Shown: positions 17,472 through 25,274, counted from the first letter of the stretch. The stretch: DNA of 64,000 nt from an uncultured Lysobacteraceae bacterium (GCA_936911875.1 CAKZGB010000008.1:140921-204920), one strand, 5' to 3'. Program-made: numbers and translations. Notes: generated by a model not told the origin, from the sequence alone.

Positions 17472-17665
17472 CCATGAAAAAAAATAAAAGACTGACGGTC
17501 ATTGAGTGTAAGAATGTGACCCCTGAACAGTGCCAGGATCAACCGTCTTCCTTGGCACAGTTTTCTGGATCGTCTGAAGATAGCTACATTCGAACTGCAT
17601 TTGAAATGACTGAGCGTATGGAGAATGAATCGGAATTGATTGCGGAACAACTTTTATTCCGCTGA
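17468..17665 (+). CDS. Small partner protein of the SDH protease, unknown
   Basis: The 65-residue acidic protein overlaps the protease stop (ATGA at 17468); a second in-frame ATG at 17474 (ATGAAAAAA) is also possible. The C-terminal half is helical (TAFEMTERMENESELIAEQLLFR). No family is recognised. Translational coupling suggests it works with the protease as adaptor, inhibitor or substrate, but this is inference. It shares the lower GC content of the protease gene. Confidence 0.55.
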   Translation: MTMKKNKRLTVIECKNVTPEQCQDQPSSLAQFSGSSEDSYIRTAFEMTERMENESELIAEQLLFR

Positions 17666-17721
17666 TCGGTTATTCCGCCGGCTTGGCCTTGGTCAGCGCG
17701 TGGTCGTTACAGACTGTCATG

Positions 17722-17755
17722 ACTGGGGATTTTCAATCCCCTGCGCTACCAACGA
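17722..17755 (-). other. tRNA-Phe-like fragment (D-arm to anticodon arm), candidate att remnant
   Basis: Read on the - strand this segment gives GTTGGTAGCGCAGGGG followed by ATTGAAAATCCCC, which matches the D-loop side and the anticodon stem-loop (GAA anticodon) of tRNA-Phe. The T-arm and acceptor stem are missing, so it is not a working tRNA. Integrases often use the anticodon stem-loop of tRNA genes as crossover site, so it may be an attachment site remnant. No integrase gene is in the window. Confidence 0.55.
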
Positions 17756-17783
17756 GAACGGCCGGGCAGAAGCCCGGCCGTTC
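17756..17783 (+). terminator. 12-bp GC-rich terminator hairpin
   Basis: Positions 17756-17767 and 17772-17783 are perfect reverse complements around a 4-nt agaa loop. On the + strand the stem is followed by cgtttggttttgc, a loosely T-rich tail. It would end the protease operon and the prophage transcripts. Confidence 0.7.
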
Positions 17784-18108
17784 CGTTTGGTTTTGCTTAG
17801 CAGCGGACCAAGAACCGCCATGCCTCATATCCGTAATCGTGCGCGTCGAGGACGCGATCCGAATTACGAACACGGCGGTACCGGCAATAAATCCACCGGA
17901 ATCCGCGCGGCGCAGGGTCATGAATCATCATGACAGTGCTCCTCGGAGCCAACCAAAGCTGAACAGCTCTGGGTGTGGCCTTACTCAAACTCCCGAACCC
18001 TCTGAAAGAGTTACCAATGGCACTTGTGCCGCGGGCCTCCAGGTCCTATAGTTCGGGTTGCTATCGAAGCAAGGACTCGACGCTGGCTCCTACCACGTCG
18101 AATTCATC

Positions 18109-18136
18109 AAAGCACCACTTTCGCGAGTGGTGCTTT
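18109..18136 (+). terminator. Intrinsic terminator, probably bidirectional
   Basis: An 11-bp perfect stem (18109-18119 with 18126-18136) has a 6-nt loop and is followed by TTTTTTA on the + strand; an A/T flank also gives a short T run on the - strand. The immA stop codon (18138-18140) lies next to it, so it likely ends transcription from both sides. Confidence 0.8.
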
Positions 18137-18137
18137 T

Positions 18138-18707
18138 TTATTTCAATGCGCGCATTAACTCGGCCCTCTTCTTGTTGAAGTTCGTGTGGTAATAGTTTGC
18201 AGCTTCGTAGCTCATTCCGTACTGCTCGCTGATTGTGATCGCGCAATCTACAACAAGCGCCCGCTCGATCGGGGCAAGTAAGCCCGCAGCGAATGTATTG
18301 GCTTGCCACTCAGGATCCTGATACCGCGGAACTGACTCTGCCGGCATTGCGAGACGGTGGTACCCCTCCCTGCAGTGCATTGCCAAGTGGCCAAACTCGT
18401 GCGCTACAGTGAATCTCGATCGACCATCAGAACGTTCAGCGCCTTCGTACGTCGAGCGACTTAACACAATTCCACTCCCATCAGGCCGCGTAAAGCCTAA
18501 CGATCCCGCCATCTCATAGTCTTCATACACTTCGAGATTAAACACTCTGCCGTCGGGTGAAATTCTGTGTTCGAGCACATCAATCAAATCAATTTGCTGA
18601 TTGTCCTCGACGTAAGCTCGACGAATGCTCTGCGCCAACAAGTAGATTTGCACCGTACTCAACGGCGGAACTACATAATTCGCATTTCCTAAAGCGAAAT
18701 TGCTCAT
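18138..18707 (-). CDS. ImmA/IrrE-family metallo-endopeptidase
   Basis: The 189-residue protein carries the zinc protease motif HEFGHLAMH at about residues 102-110 and the downstream Glu in DPEWQANTFAAGLL (about 131-144), the ImmA/IrrE pattern. Family members cleave a partner Xre-type repressor and so switch on a mobile element, or respond to stress. The start is 2 nt after the upstream xre stop, with GGAG 5 nt before the ATG. The pair forms a two-gene operon, so the Xre protein is the likely target. It could also act as the toxin part of a toxin-antitoxin-like pair. Confidence 0.85.
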   Translation of the reverse strand: MSNFALGNANYVVPPLSTVQIYLLAQSIRRAYVEDNQQIDLIDVLEHRISPDGRVFNLEVYEDYEMAGSLGFTRPDGSGIVLSRSTYEGAERSDGRSRFTVAHEFGHLAMHCREGYHRLAMPAESVPRYQDPEWQANTFAAGLLAPIERALVVDCAITISEQYGMSYEAANYYHTNFNKKRAELMRALK

Positions 18708-18709
18708 TA

Positions 18710-19075
18710 CTACTCCTTTGGCGTTGTTAGTTGATTCAAAAGTGCGGAAATGTCTGCAGACTCAAGCTGCTCGTATCGGCGTGCAAAGGCAACTGCCAGC
18801 TCGCGTGCGCGAGCGTCCGGATTAGTTCGAACAGAAATTGAAACCTCTTTTACGGTTTCAATTGCAAGTCGATCGAGCTCTGCCGCTGTAGCATGATCAA
18901 GTTGCAGTTGTTCGGTCAACCGCGAGACAAAGTCCGGCGGCACTGGCTTGCGGCCTGTTTCCAATGCTGAGATGTACGCCACGCTGAGTCCGAGCTTCTT
19001 TGCCAGCTCCCCGAGCGTCATCCGATCACGTTCGAAGCGAACCCTTTTTAGGGCGCTACCAAACTTGTTCAACAT
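18710..19075 (-). CDS. Xre-family helix-turn-helix regulator
   Basis: The 121-residue protein has an N-terminal HTH_3 domain (residues about 8-62), with the recognition helix in LGLSVAYISALETGR, and a helical C-terminal part that may hold the ImmA cleavage or dimer region. A GGAGG site lies 7 nt before the ATG. It is transcribed leftwards from a likely sigma70 promoter at 19157-19185 and is followed by the immA-like gene. It probably represses its own promoter and perhaps element genes. It sits at the 3' side of tRNA-Pro. Confidence 0.85.
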   Translation of the reverse strand: MLNKFGSALKRVRFERDRMTLGELAKKLGLSVAYISALETGRKPVPPDFVSRLTEQLQLDHATAAELDRLAIETVKEVSISVRTNPDARARELAVAFARRYEQLESADISALLNQLTTPKE

Positions 19076-19156
19076 GCGTATTCCTCCGTAGGGGATTGAT
19101 TCAGCCTGCCCCCGTTTCGCCAGGCTGCCAACCGGCTCAAATGCCGATTTGAACCA

Positions 19157-19185
19157 ATCCTACACCCAATGGGAGAACATTTCAA
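19157..19185 (-). promoter_or_regulatory. Sigma70-type promoter of the xre-immA operon
   Basis: On the - strand TTGAAA (19180-19185) and TAGGAT (19157-19162) are spaced by exactly 17 bp, about 80 nt before the xre start. Two similar motifs, TTGGTTGAAA and TTGGTTCAAA, flank the promoter and could be operators for the Xre protein. The whole 19076-19319 gap is AT-rich and has no other gene. Confidence 0.6.
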
Positions 19186-19277
19186 CCAACGGGAAGAAAA
19201 GACGAAAACTGGCGTCGAAATTTATCCCGACTTTTATCCAGCCCGATATTTCTGAACGAAATCGCAAGCCAACAAAA

Positions 19278-19316
19278 AAGCCTTTCCCAATGATATCAAT
19301 CACTTAGAAAAGGCTT
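19278..19316 (-). terminator. Terminator downstream of tRNA-Pro
   Basis: On the - strand, just past the tRNA 3' end, an 8-bp stem (AAGCCTTT/AAAGGCTT) with a 22-nt loop is followed by a TTTTTTG run. The loop is longer than usual, but the placement and the T run suit a tRNA terminator. Confidence 0.55.
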
Positions 19317-19319
19317 GAT

Positions 19320-19397
<78 letters not shown>

Positions 19398-19407
19398 TCA
19401 CTGAAAA

Positions 19408-19425
19408 GCCCGCACATCGGCGGGC
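19408..19425 (-). terminator. Short GC hairpin between the merR-like gene and tRNA-Pro
   Basis: A 6-bp stem GCCCGC/GCGGGC with a 6-nt loop is followed on the - strand by TTTTC. It lies after the MerR-like stop and a few bases before the tRNA 5' end, so it may separate the two transcripts or allow partial read-through into the tRNA. Confidence 0.6.
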
Positions 19426-19455
19426 TTGTAATTATAGCGCAAATTGCCGAATCGG

Positions 19456-19812
19456 TCAGCGGCGCAGCATGTGCAAAACGTCTTCGAGCTCCATGCGGAC
19501 TTGCTTGATGATCTGTGCGCTCATGGCGGACTCGTCCTTGCCGGCATCGCCTTCGAGACGCAGGCGGGCACCACCGATGGTGTAGCCCTGCTCGTATAGC
19601 AGGCCGCGGATCTGGCGCACCATCAGCACCTCGTGGCGCTGATAGTAGCGACGGTTGCCGCGACGCTTGACGGGCGACAGCGACGGAAATTCCGTTTCCC
19701 AGTAGCGCAGAACGTGCGGTTTGACATCGCACAGTTCCGAGACCTCACCAATGGTGAAGTAGCGCTTGGCCGGAATCGGTGGCAGTTCTTTATTGCTGCT
19801 GGGATCCAACAT
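19456..19812 (-). CDS. MerR-family transcriptional regulator
   Basis: The 118-residue protein has an N-terminal MerR winged helix (YFTIGEVSELCDVKPHVLRYWETEF at about 18-42, quoted here in part as IGEVSELCDVKPHVLRYWE) followed by a wing with RRGNRRYY. It lacks a cysteine-rich metal site. It begins inside the last 23 nt of ihfA, so the two are co-transcribed. This small MerR-like protein is found next to ihfA in many proteobacteria; its ligand is not known. Confidence 0.85.
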   Translation of the reverse strand: MLDPSSNKELPPIPAKRYFTIGEVSELCDVKPHVLRYWETEFPSLSPVKRRGNRRYYQRHEVLMVRQIRGLLYEQGYTIGGARLRLEGDAGKDESAMSAQIIKQVRMELEDVLHMLRR

Positions 19813-20092
19813 AAGCCTCTACGCGCTCCTTGAGTTTCTGGCCCGGACGGAAGGTGACCACCGTACGTGCAGTAATTGGGATTTCTTCGCCGGTCTTGGG
19901 GTTGCGACCGGGACGCTGGCTCTTACGGCGCAGATCGAAATTGCCGAAACCCGACAGTTTCACCTGGCGTCCGTCTTCGAGCGCAGCGCGCAGCACGTCA
20001 AAAAACGCATCGACAAATTCCTTTGCCTCGCGCTTGTTGAGTCCGACTTCATCGAACAGACGTTCAGCCATTTCGGCCTTGGTCAGTGCCAC
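19790..20092 (-). CDS. ihfA: Integration host factor subunit alpha
   Basis: The protein matches IhfA closely: ALTKAEMAERLFDEVGL at the start, KLSGFGNFDLR in the beta-arm base and RPGRNPKTGEEIPI at the DNA-intercalating tip (Pro). IHF bends DNA at many promoters and recombination sites. I chose GTG at 20092 because it matches the family N-terminus and has GGAGG (20099-20103) 6 nt upstream; an in-frame TTG at 20107 would include the ribosome site. The product is then 100 residues. It overlaps the MerR-like gene downstream. Confidence 0.95.
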   Translation of the reverse strand: MALTKAEMAERLFDEVGLNKREAKEFVDAFFDVLRAALEDGRQVKLSGFGNFDLRRKSQRPGRNPKTGEEIPITARTVVTFRPGQKLKERVEAYVGSQQQ

Positions 20093-20174
20093 TGTATGCC
20101 TCCGCAACTACCTGAGAATTTATCTGCCGTTCAGATTGAAGACCGGGCAACAATCCTTCAGGGGTTGTTTAGAT

Positions 20175-20202
20175 TGCTTGATTCCTTTTTAAAAATCAAG
20201 CA
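20175..20202. other. 9-bp hairpin in the ihfA upstream region
   Basis: TGCTTGATT (20175-20183) and AATCAAGCA (20194-20202) form a perfect inverted repeat with a T/A-rich loop, about 80 bp upstream of ihfA. No T run follows on either strand. It could be a regulator site or weak terminator. Confidence 0.4.
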
Positions 20203-20270
20203 TCTACGGGACATTCTCAACCCGAAAAGTGGCGAATGTGCTGCAAGCGGCCCGCAGCGCAGGGAGTTCT

Positions 20271-20702
20271 TTACTCGAATTCGGGGTCCAGCCGCACCAT
20301 GGGTCGGGCGAGCCGGTCACCGATCCAGGCCATGGGGATGTAGGCGAACAGAAAATCAACCGCCATGAACCAGCCCGGAAACGGAATAGCAGAATAGATA
20401 TGGATGGCCATCGCAAGAAACAGGAGCGCGACGTTCATCGCTGCCATCAGGTGATAGCGCCCTGCGATCTTGGCTGCAGCAAACGCGCCTATCAGCGAGG
20501 AAAAGACATCTGCAAGGAACGGAAAGATGAAGTGCTGCGGCTGCATCAGGTGCACCGATGCACGCACCCCTTCGGTGGTCGTCATGTCGGAGCCGGCGGG
20601 TGAGCCGATCAGTACTGTACCGAGCCATTCGAATGTCGAATTAACAACGCCACCAATAACAAGTCCAACGATTACAGCAAGAATGGCGCGCAGAAACGGC
20701 AT
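20271..20702 (-). CDS. Small integral membrane protein, unknown
   Basis: The 143-residue protein has about four hydrophobic segments (residues about 5-25, 58-80, 87-104 and 109-130). The first begins ILAVIVGLVIGGVVNSTFEW, a pattern seen in hypothetical membrane proteins. It stands alone between ihfA and pheT on the same strand. No functional motif is visible and I do not recognise the family with confidence. Confidence 0.7.
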   Translation of the reverse strand: MPFLRAILAVIVGLVIGGVVNSTFEWLGTVLIGSPAGSDMTTTEGVRASVHLMQPQHFIFPFLADVFSSLIGAFAAAKIAGRYHLMAAMNVALLFLAMAIHIYSAIPFPGWFMAVDFLFAYIPMAWIGDRLARPMVRLDPEFE

Positions 20703-20819
20703 GCAGACACAGAACGGTTAAGAAGAGTTCTCTACTCTACGCCATTCTCGGACTGCATACCTATGTCAAAAGTCCCGCCATGGTGCAACAAACGATCACG
20801 CCATAGTGGAATTCGGACT

Positions 20820-23237
20820 TTATGCGCGAATCGACGCGCCAAGTGTGTCGTGCATCGCATCGACAACAGCAGTCACCACGCCTTCGACATCGGAATCGGT
20901 CAGAGTACGCTGCGCATCCTGCAGAATCAGACCAATGGCCAGACTCTTATGCCCTTCGGCAATGCCCTTGCCTGCGTACTGATCGAACAGTACCAGCTCC
21001 TTGAGCAACGGACCCGCGGCCTTCTTCATCGTTTGAGCGACGACGCCCCACTGCACTGATTGCGGCAGTACAAACGCCAGGTCGCGTCGCACCGAGGGGA
21101 ACTTGGACAGTGCCTGTACAGACTTACCGACGCGTTGAGTCAGCGGCGCCAGATCCAGCTCGAAGCCGTAAACCGGCACATCGACACCGAAAGCAGCAGC
21201 GAGTTGCGGATGCAGCTGACCGATCCAGCCCACGATCTCGCCATCGACACGCACCATTGCCGAACGACCCGGATGCGCAAACGTCGGAGCACCGGTTTCG
21301 AACGACAAGGTTACGCCGGCCAAGGCAGCGAGCGATTCCAGATCGCCCTTGATGGCGTAGAAATCAACCGGCGTCGAATTGCCGGCCCATTGCTCGCCTT
21401 GCGCAGAACCGACGGCCACAGCGGCGACACGTTGCGTATGCACAGGCGCCGAGTCCGAAACGTCAGAAGGCTTAGACGTCAGCCAAGCTTCTTGGCCCGC
21501 CGGCGTGAATGCGTTGCCCAGCTCGAACAGGCGAACACGCGTTTGCTGACGTGCGAGGTTGCGTGCAGCTGCGCTCAGCAGACCCGGCAGAAGACCCGGA
21601 CGCATCACCGCCAATTCGGCACTCAACGGATTCGCCAGTTCAACGCGCAATGCGTCTTCGACTTGCCAGTGCGTCAGATCGGCTGCATCAACAAACGCAT
21701 AGTTGATCGTTTCACGATAATCGCGCGCAGCCAACTGACGACGTACGGAACCTTCCGGCACCACAGATTCACTTGCAGTTTTCAGCGGCGCATCGCCGTT
21801 AGGCAAGGTCATCGGCAAAGCATCGTAGCCGTAGATGCGCGCAATCTCTTCGATCAGATCTTCTTCAATCTCCAGATCGAAGCGACGGGTCGGCGCGGTC
21901 ACCGACCAGCCTTCGGCAGAAGTCACCGGCTGCAGACCCAGCGATTCGAGAATCTGTGCCACGCGTTCATCGGGAACTTGCATGCCAAGCAACGAGGCCA
22001 GACGATCACGACGCAACGCAATCGTGCGTGCGACAGGCAACTGATCCGAAAGCGTTACCGCCGTCACCGGACCAGCTTCACCGCCGCCGTTTTCCATGAT
22101 CAGACGCGTTGCGTATTCGATGGCGGTGCCCGGCAATTCCGGATCCACGCCGCGTTCAAAGCGGTGCGATGCATCGGTGTGCAGACCGAGCTTACGGGCC
22201 TGCCCCATAATCGATGCCGGCGCAAAATGCGCAGCCTCAAGGAACAGATTGACCGTAGTCTCAATAACCTTGCTTGATTCGCCGCCCATAATGCCGGCCA
22301 AGGCGATCGGCGCATCGTTATCGGTAATCACCAGGAACGAATCATCGAGCTTATGCTCACGACCGTCGAGCAGCATCAGCGTTTCGCCGGCACGCGACTT
22401 GCGCACACCTACTTCGCCTTGCAGACGATCATTGTCGAAGGCATGCATCGGCTGACCGAGTTCCATCATCACGTAAGCCGTGACATCGACGTACAGATTG
22501 ATCGGCTTGATACCGCTGCGACGCAGACGTTCCTGCATCCAGATCGGCGCTTGCGCATTCGCGCGCACACCGCGAATCACACGACCGACATAATGCGGCG
22601 CATCGGCACCCGCCTGCAGATTAATCGCGCGCTGATCTGTAATCGAAGCGACCACCGGCTTGTCATTCAACGGGCTCACGGCACCACCGGTCGCGGCAGC
22701 CACATCGTAAGCAATGCCGCGAATACCGAAACAGTCAGCGCGGTTCGGCGTCAGTTTGATTTCGATCGAGGCATCAGGCAACGACAGGTAATCACGCAGC
22801 GGCGTGCCCACCGGTGCATCGGCAGGCAGTTCCATGATGCCGGCAGCGCCGTCATCAATCGCCAGCTCTTTGCCGGAGCACAACATGCCGAACGATTCGA
22901 CCCCGCGCAGCTTGGCCGGCTTGATCGTAAAATCACCCGGCAACACGGCACCTACAGTCGCCAATGCGGTTTTCAGACCTGCGCGCGCATTCGGAGCACC
23001 GCAGACAATCTGCACAGGCTCTGCGCCACCAAAGGCGACGGAGCACACTTGCAGACGATCTGCTTGCGGATGCCGCTCGGCCGACAGAATTTCGGCCACG
23101 ACCACGCCTTCGAGCGATTCACCTAAGGGCGTTACGTCTTCGACTTCGAGACCGATCGCCGTCAGCGTGGAAACCAGATCGGCGCGCGTGAGTCCAGAAG
23201 GAACCTGATCACGCAACCAGTTTTCAGAAAATTTCAT
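20820..23237 (-). CDS. pheT: Phenylalanyl-tRNA synthetase beta subunit
   Basis: The 805-residue protein has all PheT parts in order: an N-terminal tRNA-binding OB fold (about 40-150), the B3/B4 editing region (about 215-390), the B5 domain (about 400-475), a catalytic-like domain, and a C-terminal FDX-ACB anticodon-binding domain (about 712-805, starting SKFPSVRRDLAF). It pairs with PheS as an alpha2-beta2 enzyme that charges tRNA-Phe. It lies 12 nt after pheS in the rpmI-rplT-pheS-pheT operon. Confidence 0.97.
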   Translation of the reverse strand: MKFSENWLRDQVPSGLTRADLVSTLTAIGLEVEDVTPLGESLEGVVVAEILSAERHPQADRLQVCSVAFGGAEPVQIVCGAPNARAGLKTALATVGAVLPGDFTIKPAKLRGVESFGMLCSGKELAIDDGAAGIMELPADAPVGTPLRDYLSLPDASIEIKLTPNRADCFGIRGIAYDVAAATGGAVSPLNDKPVVASITDQRAINLQAGADAPHYVGRVIRGVRANAQAPIWMQERLRRSGIKPINLYVDVTAYVMMELGQPMHAFDNDRLQGEVGVRKSRAGETLMLLDGREHKLDDSFLVITDNDAPIALAGIMGGESSKVIETTVNLFLEAAHFAPASIMGQARKLGLHTDASHRFERGVDPELPGTAIEYATRLIMENGGGEAGPVTAVTLSDQLPVARTIALRRDRLASLLGMQVPDERVAQILESLGLQPVTSAEGWSVTAPTRRFDLEIEEDLIEEIARIYGYDALPMTLPNGDAPLKTASESVVPEGSVRRQLAARDYRETINYAFVDAADLTHWQVEDALRVELANPLSAELAVMRPGLLPGLLSAAARNLARQQTRVRLFELGNAFTPAGQEAWLTSKPSDVSDSAPVHTQRVAAVAVGSAQGEQWAGNSTPVDFYAIKGDLESLAALAGVTLSFETGAPTFAHPGRSAMVRVDGEIVGWIGQLHPQLAAAFGVDVPVYGFELDLAPLTQRVGKSVQALSKFPSVRRDLAFVLPQSVQWGVVAQTMKKAAGPLLKELVLFDQYAGKGIAEGHKSLAIGLILQDAQRTLTDSDVEGVVTAVVDAMHDTLGASIRA

Positions 23238-23249
23238 GCGGGTCAGACC

Positions 23250-24245
23250 TTATTCGTAGCTTTGCAGGAAGCGCGTGTCGCTCTCAAAGAACTTGCGCAA
23301 ATCATCAACGCCATAACGCAGCATGGCAAAGCGTTCTACACCGAGACCGAATGCGAATCCGCGATATTGCTCGGGATCAAGACCGACGTTGCGCAGTACA
23401 TTGGGATGCACCATGCCGCAACCGAGTACCTCGAGCCACTTGGACGAACCGTCGGGTTGCTTCCAGGCGATATCGACTTCGGCCGACGGCTCCGTGAACG
23501 GAAAATACGAAGGCCGGAACCGCATCTCAAAATCTTTCTCAAAAAAAGCACGCACAAAAGCAGCCAGCGTTCCCTTTAGATCAGCGAACGAGGACTTGTC
23601 GTCGATGAGCAGGCCTTCGACCTGATGGAACATAGGCGTGTGCGTCTGATCGCTATCGCTGCGATACACCTTGCCCGCAGCGATCATGCGCAGAGGCGGC
23701 TTGTTTTGCAGCATGTAACGGATCTGCACGCCCGAGGTATGGGTACGCAGCAGACGGCCGTCGGGGAAATAGAACGTGTCATGCATGGCACGCGCCGGGT
23801 GATGCGGCGGGAAATTCAACGCTTCGAAGTTGTGCCAGTCGTCTTCGATCTCCGGACCGTCGGCGAGTTCATAACCCATGCGGCCAAAGATGTCGGCAAT
23901 GCGTTCGAGCGTGCGCGACACCGGATGCATCGAACCCAAAGTGGGATTCAAACCGGGCAAGGTCACGTCCACGGTCTCAGCAGCGAGCTGTGCCTGCATG
24001 CGTTCCGCATCCAGCGTCAGCTTGCGATCGTTCAAGGCGGTGGAGACCGCATCGCGTGCACGGTTGATGGCCTCACCGGCGGCCTTGCGCTCATCGGCAG
24101 GCAACGTGCCTAGCGTCTTGAGCAGACCGGAAATGCTGCCTTGTTTACCGACCAGCGAGACGCGCAGGGCATCCAGTGATTCGGGGGATTCCGCGGCCGC
24201 AATCCGGGCCAGCGCATCTTGTTGAATGGATTCGATCGTGCTCAT
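23250..24245 (-). CDS. pheS: Phenylalanyl-tRNA synthetase alpha subunit
   Basis: The 331-residue product has the class II synthetase core with motif 2 (KVYRSDSDQTHTPMFHQVEG) quoted here in part, and motif 3 near the end (GFAFGLGVERFAMLRYG). An N-terminal coiled-coil tRNA-binding arm covers about residues 1-95. The start at 24245 gives the usual length; the frame stays open 34 codons further upstream, through a terminator hairpin, and that extension is rejected. It is followed by pheT and lies downstream of an attenuator-like hairpin. Confidence 0.97.
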   Translation of the reverse strand: MSTIESIQQDALARIAAAESPESLDALRVSLVGKQGSISGLLKTLGTLPADERKAAGEAINRARDAVSTALNDRKLTLDAERMQAQLAAETVDVTLPGLNPTLGSMHPVSRTLERIADIFGRMGYELADGPEIEDDWHNFEALNFPPHHPARAMHDTFYFPDGRLLRTHTSGVQIRYMLQNKPPLRMIAAGKVYRSDSDQTHTPMFHQVEGLLIDDKSSFADLKGTLAAFVRAFFEKDFEMRFRPSYFPFTEPSAEVDIAWKQPDGSSKWLEVLGCGMVHPNVLRNVGLDPEQYRGFAFGLGVERFAMLRYGVDDLRKFFESDTRFLQSYE

Positions 24246-24277
24246 GACTGTATTGTCGTTGCCGTGTTCGCAAAAGA

Positions 24278-24309
24278 AAATGGGGAAGGACTTGCGCCCT
24301 TCCCCATTT
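24278..24309 (-). terminator. Terminator/attenuator between rplT and pheS
   Basis: A perfect 12-bp stem (24278-24289 with 24298-24309), 8-nt loop, is followed on the - strand by TTTTCTTTTG. It lies 57 nt after the rplT stop and 33 nt before pheS. In E. coli the pheST genes are controlled by attenuation at the same place, so partial read-through is expected. A Phe-rich in-frame stretch (SFPIFF) overlaps the 3' side of this stem. Confidence 0.8.
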
Positions 24310-24365
24310 GAATCGGGTGTCGGCGCGTCACCGCGAAGGCGGCGCACCGGATACCTGTGCGGGTA

Positions 24366-24719
24366 TTACAGCGCTGCCTTAGCTTTTTCGGCCAGGGCTG
24401 CAAAACCGGCGGCATCGTGCACGGCGATATCGGCCAGGACCTTACGGTCCAGCGTGATACCGGCCTTGCCCAGACCGTTGATGAAACGGCTGTAGCTCAT
24501 GCCATTGATGCGGGCAGCCGCATTGATGCGGGTGATCCACAGCGAACGGAAGTTGCGCTTCTTTTGCTTACGGCCGATGTAGGCATATTGCAGTGCCTTG
24601 GTAACCGCTTGCTTAGCAACGCGGAAGACCTTACGGCGGCCATTGTAGTAACCCTTGGCTTGGGCCAGGATCTTCTTGTGACGACGTCGTGCTTGGACGC
24701 CACGCTTAACTCGTGCCAT
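24366..24719 (-). CDS. rplT: 50S ribosomal protein L20
   Basis: The 117-residue basic protein begins ARVKRGVQARRRHKKIL and has the L20 pattern throughout (GYYNGRRKVFRVAKQAV, SYSRFINGLGKAGI). It binds 23S rRNA early in 50S assembly and in many bacteria also represses its own operon. It lies 21 nt after rpmI and is followed by the pheS attenuator-like hairpin. Confidence 0.98.
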   Translation of the reverse strand: MARVKRGVQARRRHKKILAQAKGYYNGRRKVFRVAKQAVTKALQYAYIGRKQKKRNFRSLWITRINAAARINGMSYSRFINGLGKAGITLDRKVLADIAVHDAAGFAALAEKAKAAL

Positions 24720-24740
24720 TGTTGTTCTCCTCTACCTGGC

Positions 24741-24938
24741 TTATGCGTACGGAAGCATGCGATCGATGCGGCCTGCGTCTTCCGCACGGACGTGATTCGT
24801 CTGACGGAGGTTACGCTTACGCTTGGTCGCCTTCTTGGTGAGGATGTGGCTGCGGTTAGCATGACCGCACTTGTACTTGCCGCTAGCGGTCTTGAAGAAT
24901 CGCTTGCCGGCCGAACGGCTGGACTTAATCTTGGGCAT
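24741..24938 (-). CDS. rpmI: 50S ribosomal protein L35
   Basis: The 65-residue protein begins MPKIKSSRSAGKRF and has the L35 pattern KKATKRKRNLR near its centre. The start at 24938 matches the family; an ATG two codons upstream is less likely. AAGGAC lies about 10 nt before it. infC, the usual upstream partner, is absent from this locus, so rpmI is the first gene of the transcript. Confidence 0.97.
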   Translation of the reverse strand: MPKIKSSRSAGKRFFKTASGKYKCGHANRSHILTKKATKRKRNLRQTNHVRAEDAGRIDRMLPYA

Positions 24939-25103
24939 TTTCAAATGTCCTTATGACTGTTGATGACTGACTCAGGCGACGGCGTACTACAGCTACCGTT
25001 CTTTCCAATCCTTGCCCGAAGCCGGTGAAAGGCCCCTAATCGCGTGCGCGACCAGAGACGGGTCCGTGATCCTGCAGCGGTGATTTGCCACAGGAAGCTG
25101 GCC

Positions 25104-25132
25104 ATTATGTCAGGATTCGCCGCCCTCCGCAA
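25104..25132 (-). promoter_or_regulatory. Promoter of the rpmI-rplT-pheST operon
   Basis: On the - strand TTGCGG (25127-25132) and CATAAT (25104-25109) have a 17-bp spacer. Transcription would start near 25097, giving a leader of about 160 nt before rpmI that has no reading frame of note but could hold an L20 autoregulatory structure. The rest of the 24939-25274 gap shows nothing else clear. Confidence 0.55.
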
Positions 25133-25274
25133 GCCAATTTGTCACTAAATTCAATCACTTGCACGGCTACTGGCACTATTTTATCCATCTCGAAGGCCAA
25201 TCGGGCACATCCTTGTCCAATTTTCGGTAGCCAGCACGGTGCCACAGCCCCAAAATGGGCCCATGGAGACCCGC

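Larger units (their letters stand above)
1..17783 (+). mobile_element. Right part of a lambda-like (siphovirus) prophage
   Basis: A continuous + strand block encodes capsid decoration, lysis, tail completion, tail tube, tape measure and the full M-L-K-I-J tail-tip series, with nearly every gene overlapping the next by 1 to 4 nt. This order is that of lambda-type long-tailed phages. Terminase, portal, capsid and integrase would lie to the left, outside the window. The right boundary is inferred from a strong terminator and an adjacent tRNA-Phe-like fragment near 17.7 kb; it could instead lie at tRNA-Pro (19320), which would add the Xre/ImmA pair. No frame disruption was seen in the structural genes, so this part may be intact. 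Confidence 0.85.
17666..18137. other. Non-coding junction between prophage cargo and Xre/ImmA pair
   Basis: No convincing gene is seen in this 470-nt gap. Short open frames on both strands lack ribosome sites and look unlike proteins. It contains a tRNA-Phe-like fragment (17722-17755), a strong hairpin (17756-17783) and a second hairpin at the right end (18109-18136). This is where the element boundary is most likely. Confidence 0.6.

Noticed and set aside
17797..18051. Short ORFs in the gap right of the prophage terminator
   Set aside because: No ribosome sites, no protein-like pattern, and overlap between strands.
21060..22277. + strand ORF opposite pheT
   Set aside because: Arg/His-rich translation with no domain; pheT is certain.
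24246..24347. 34-codon N-terminal extension of pheS
   Set aside because: It runs through a perfect terminator stem and is absent from PheS proteins; the ATG at 24245 gives the normal length.
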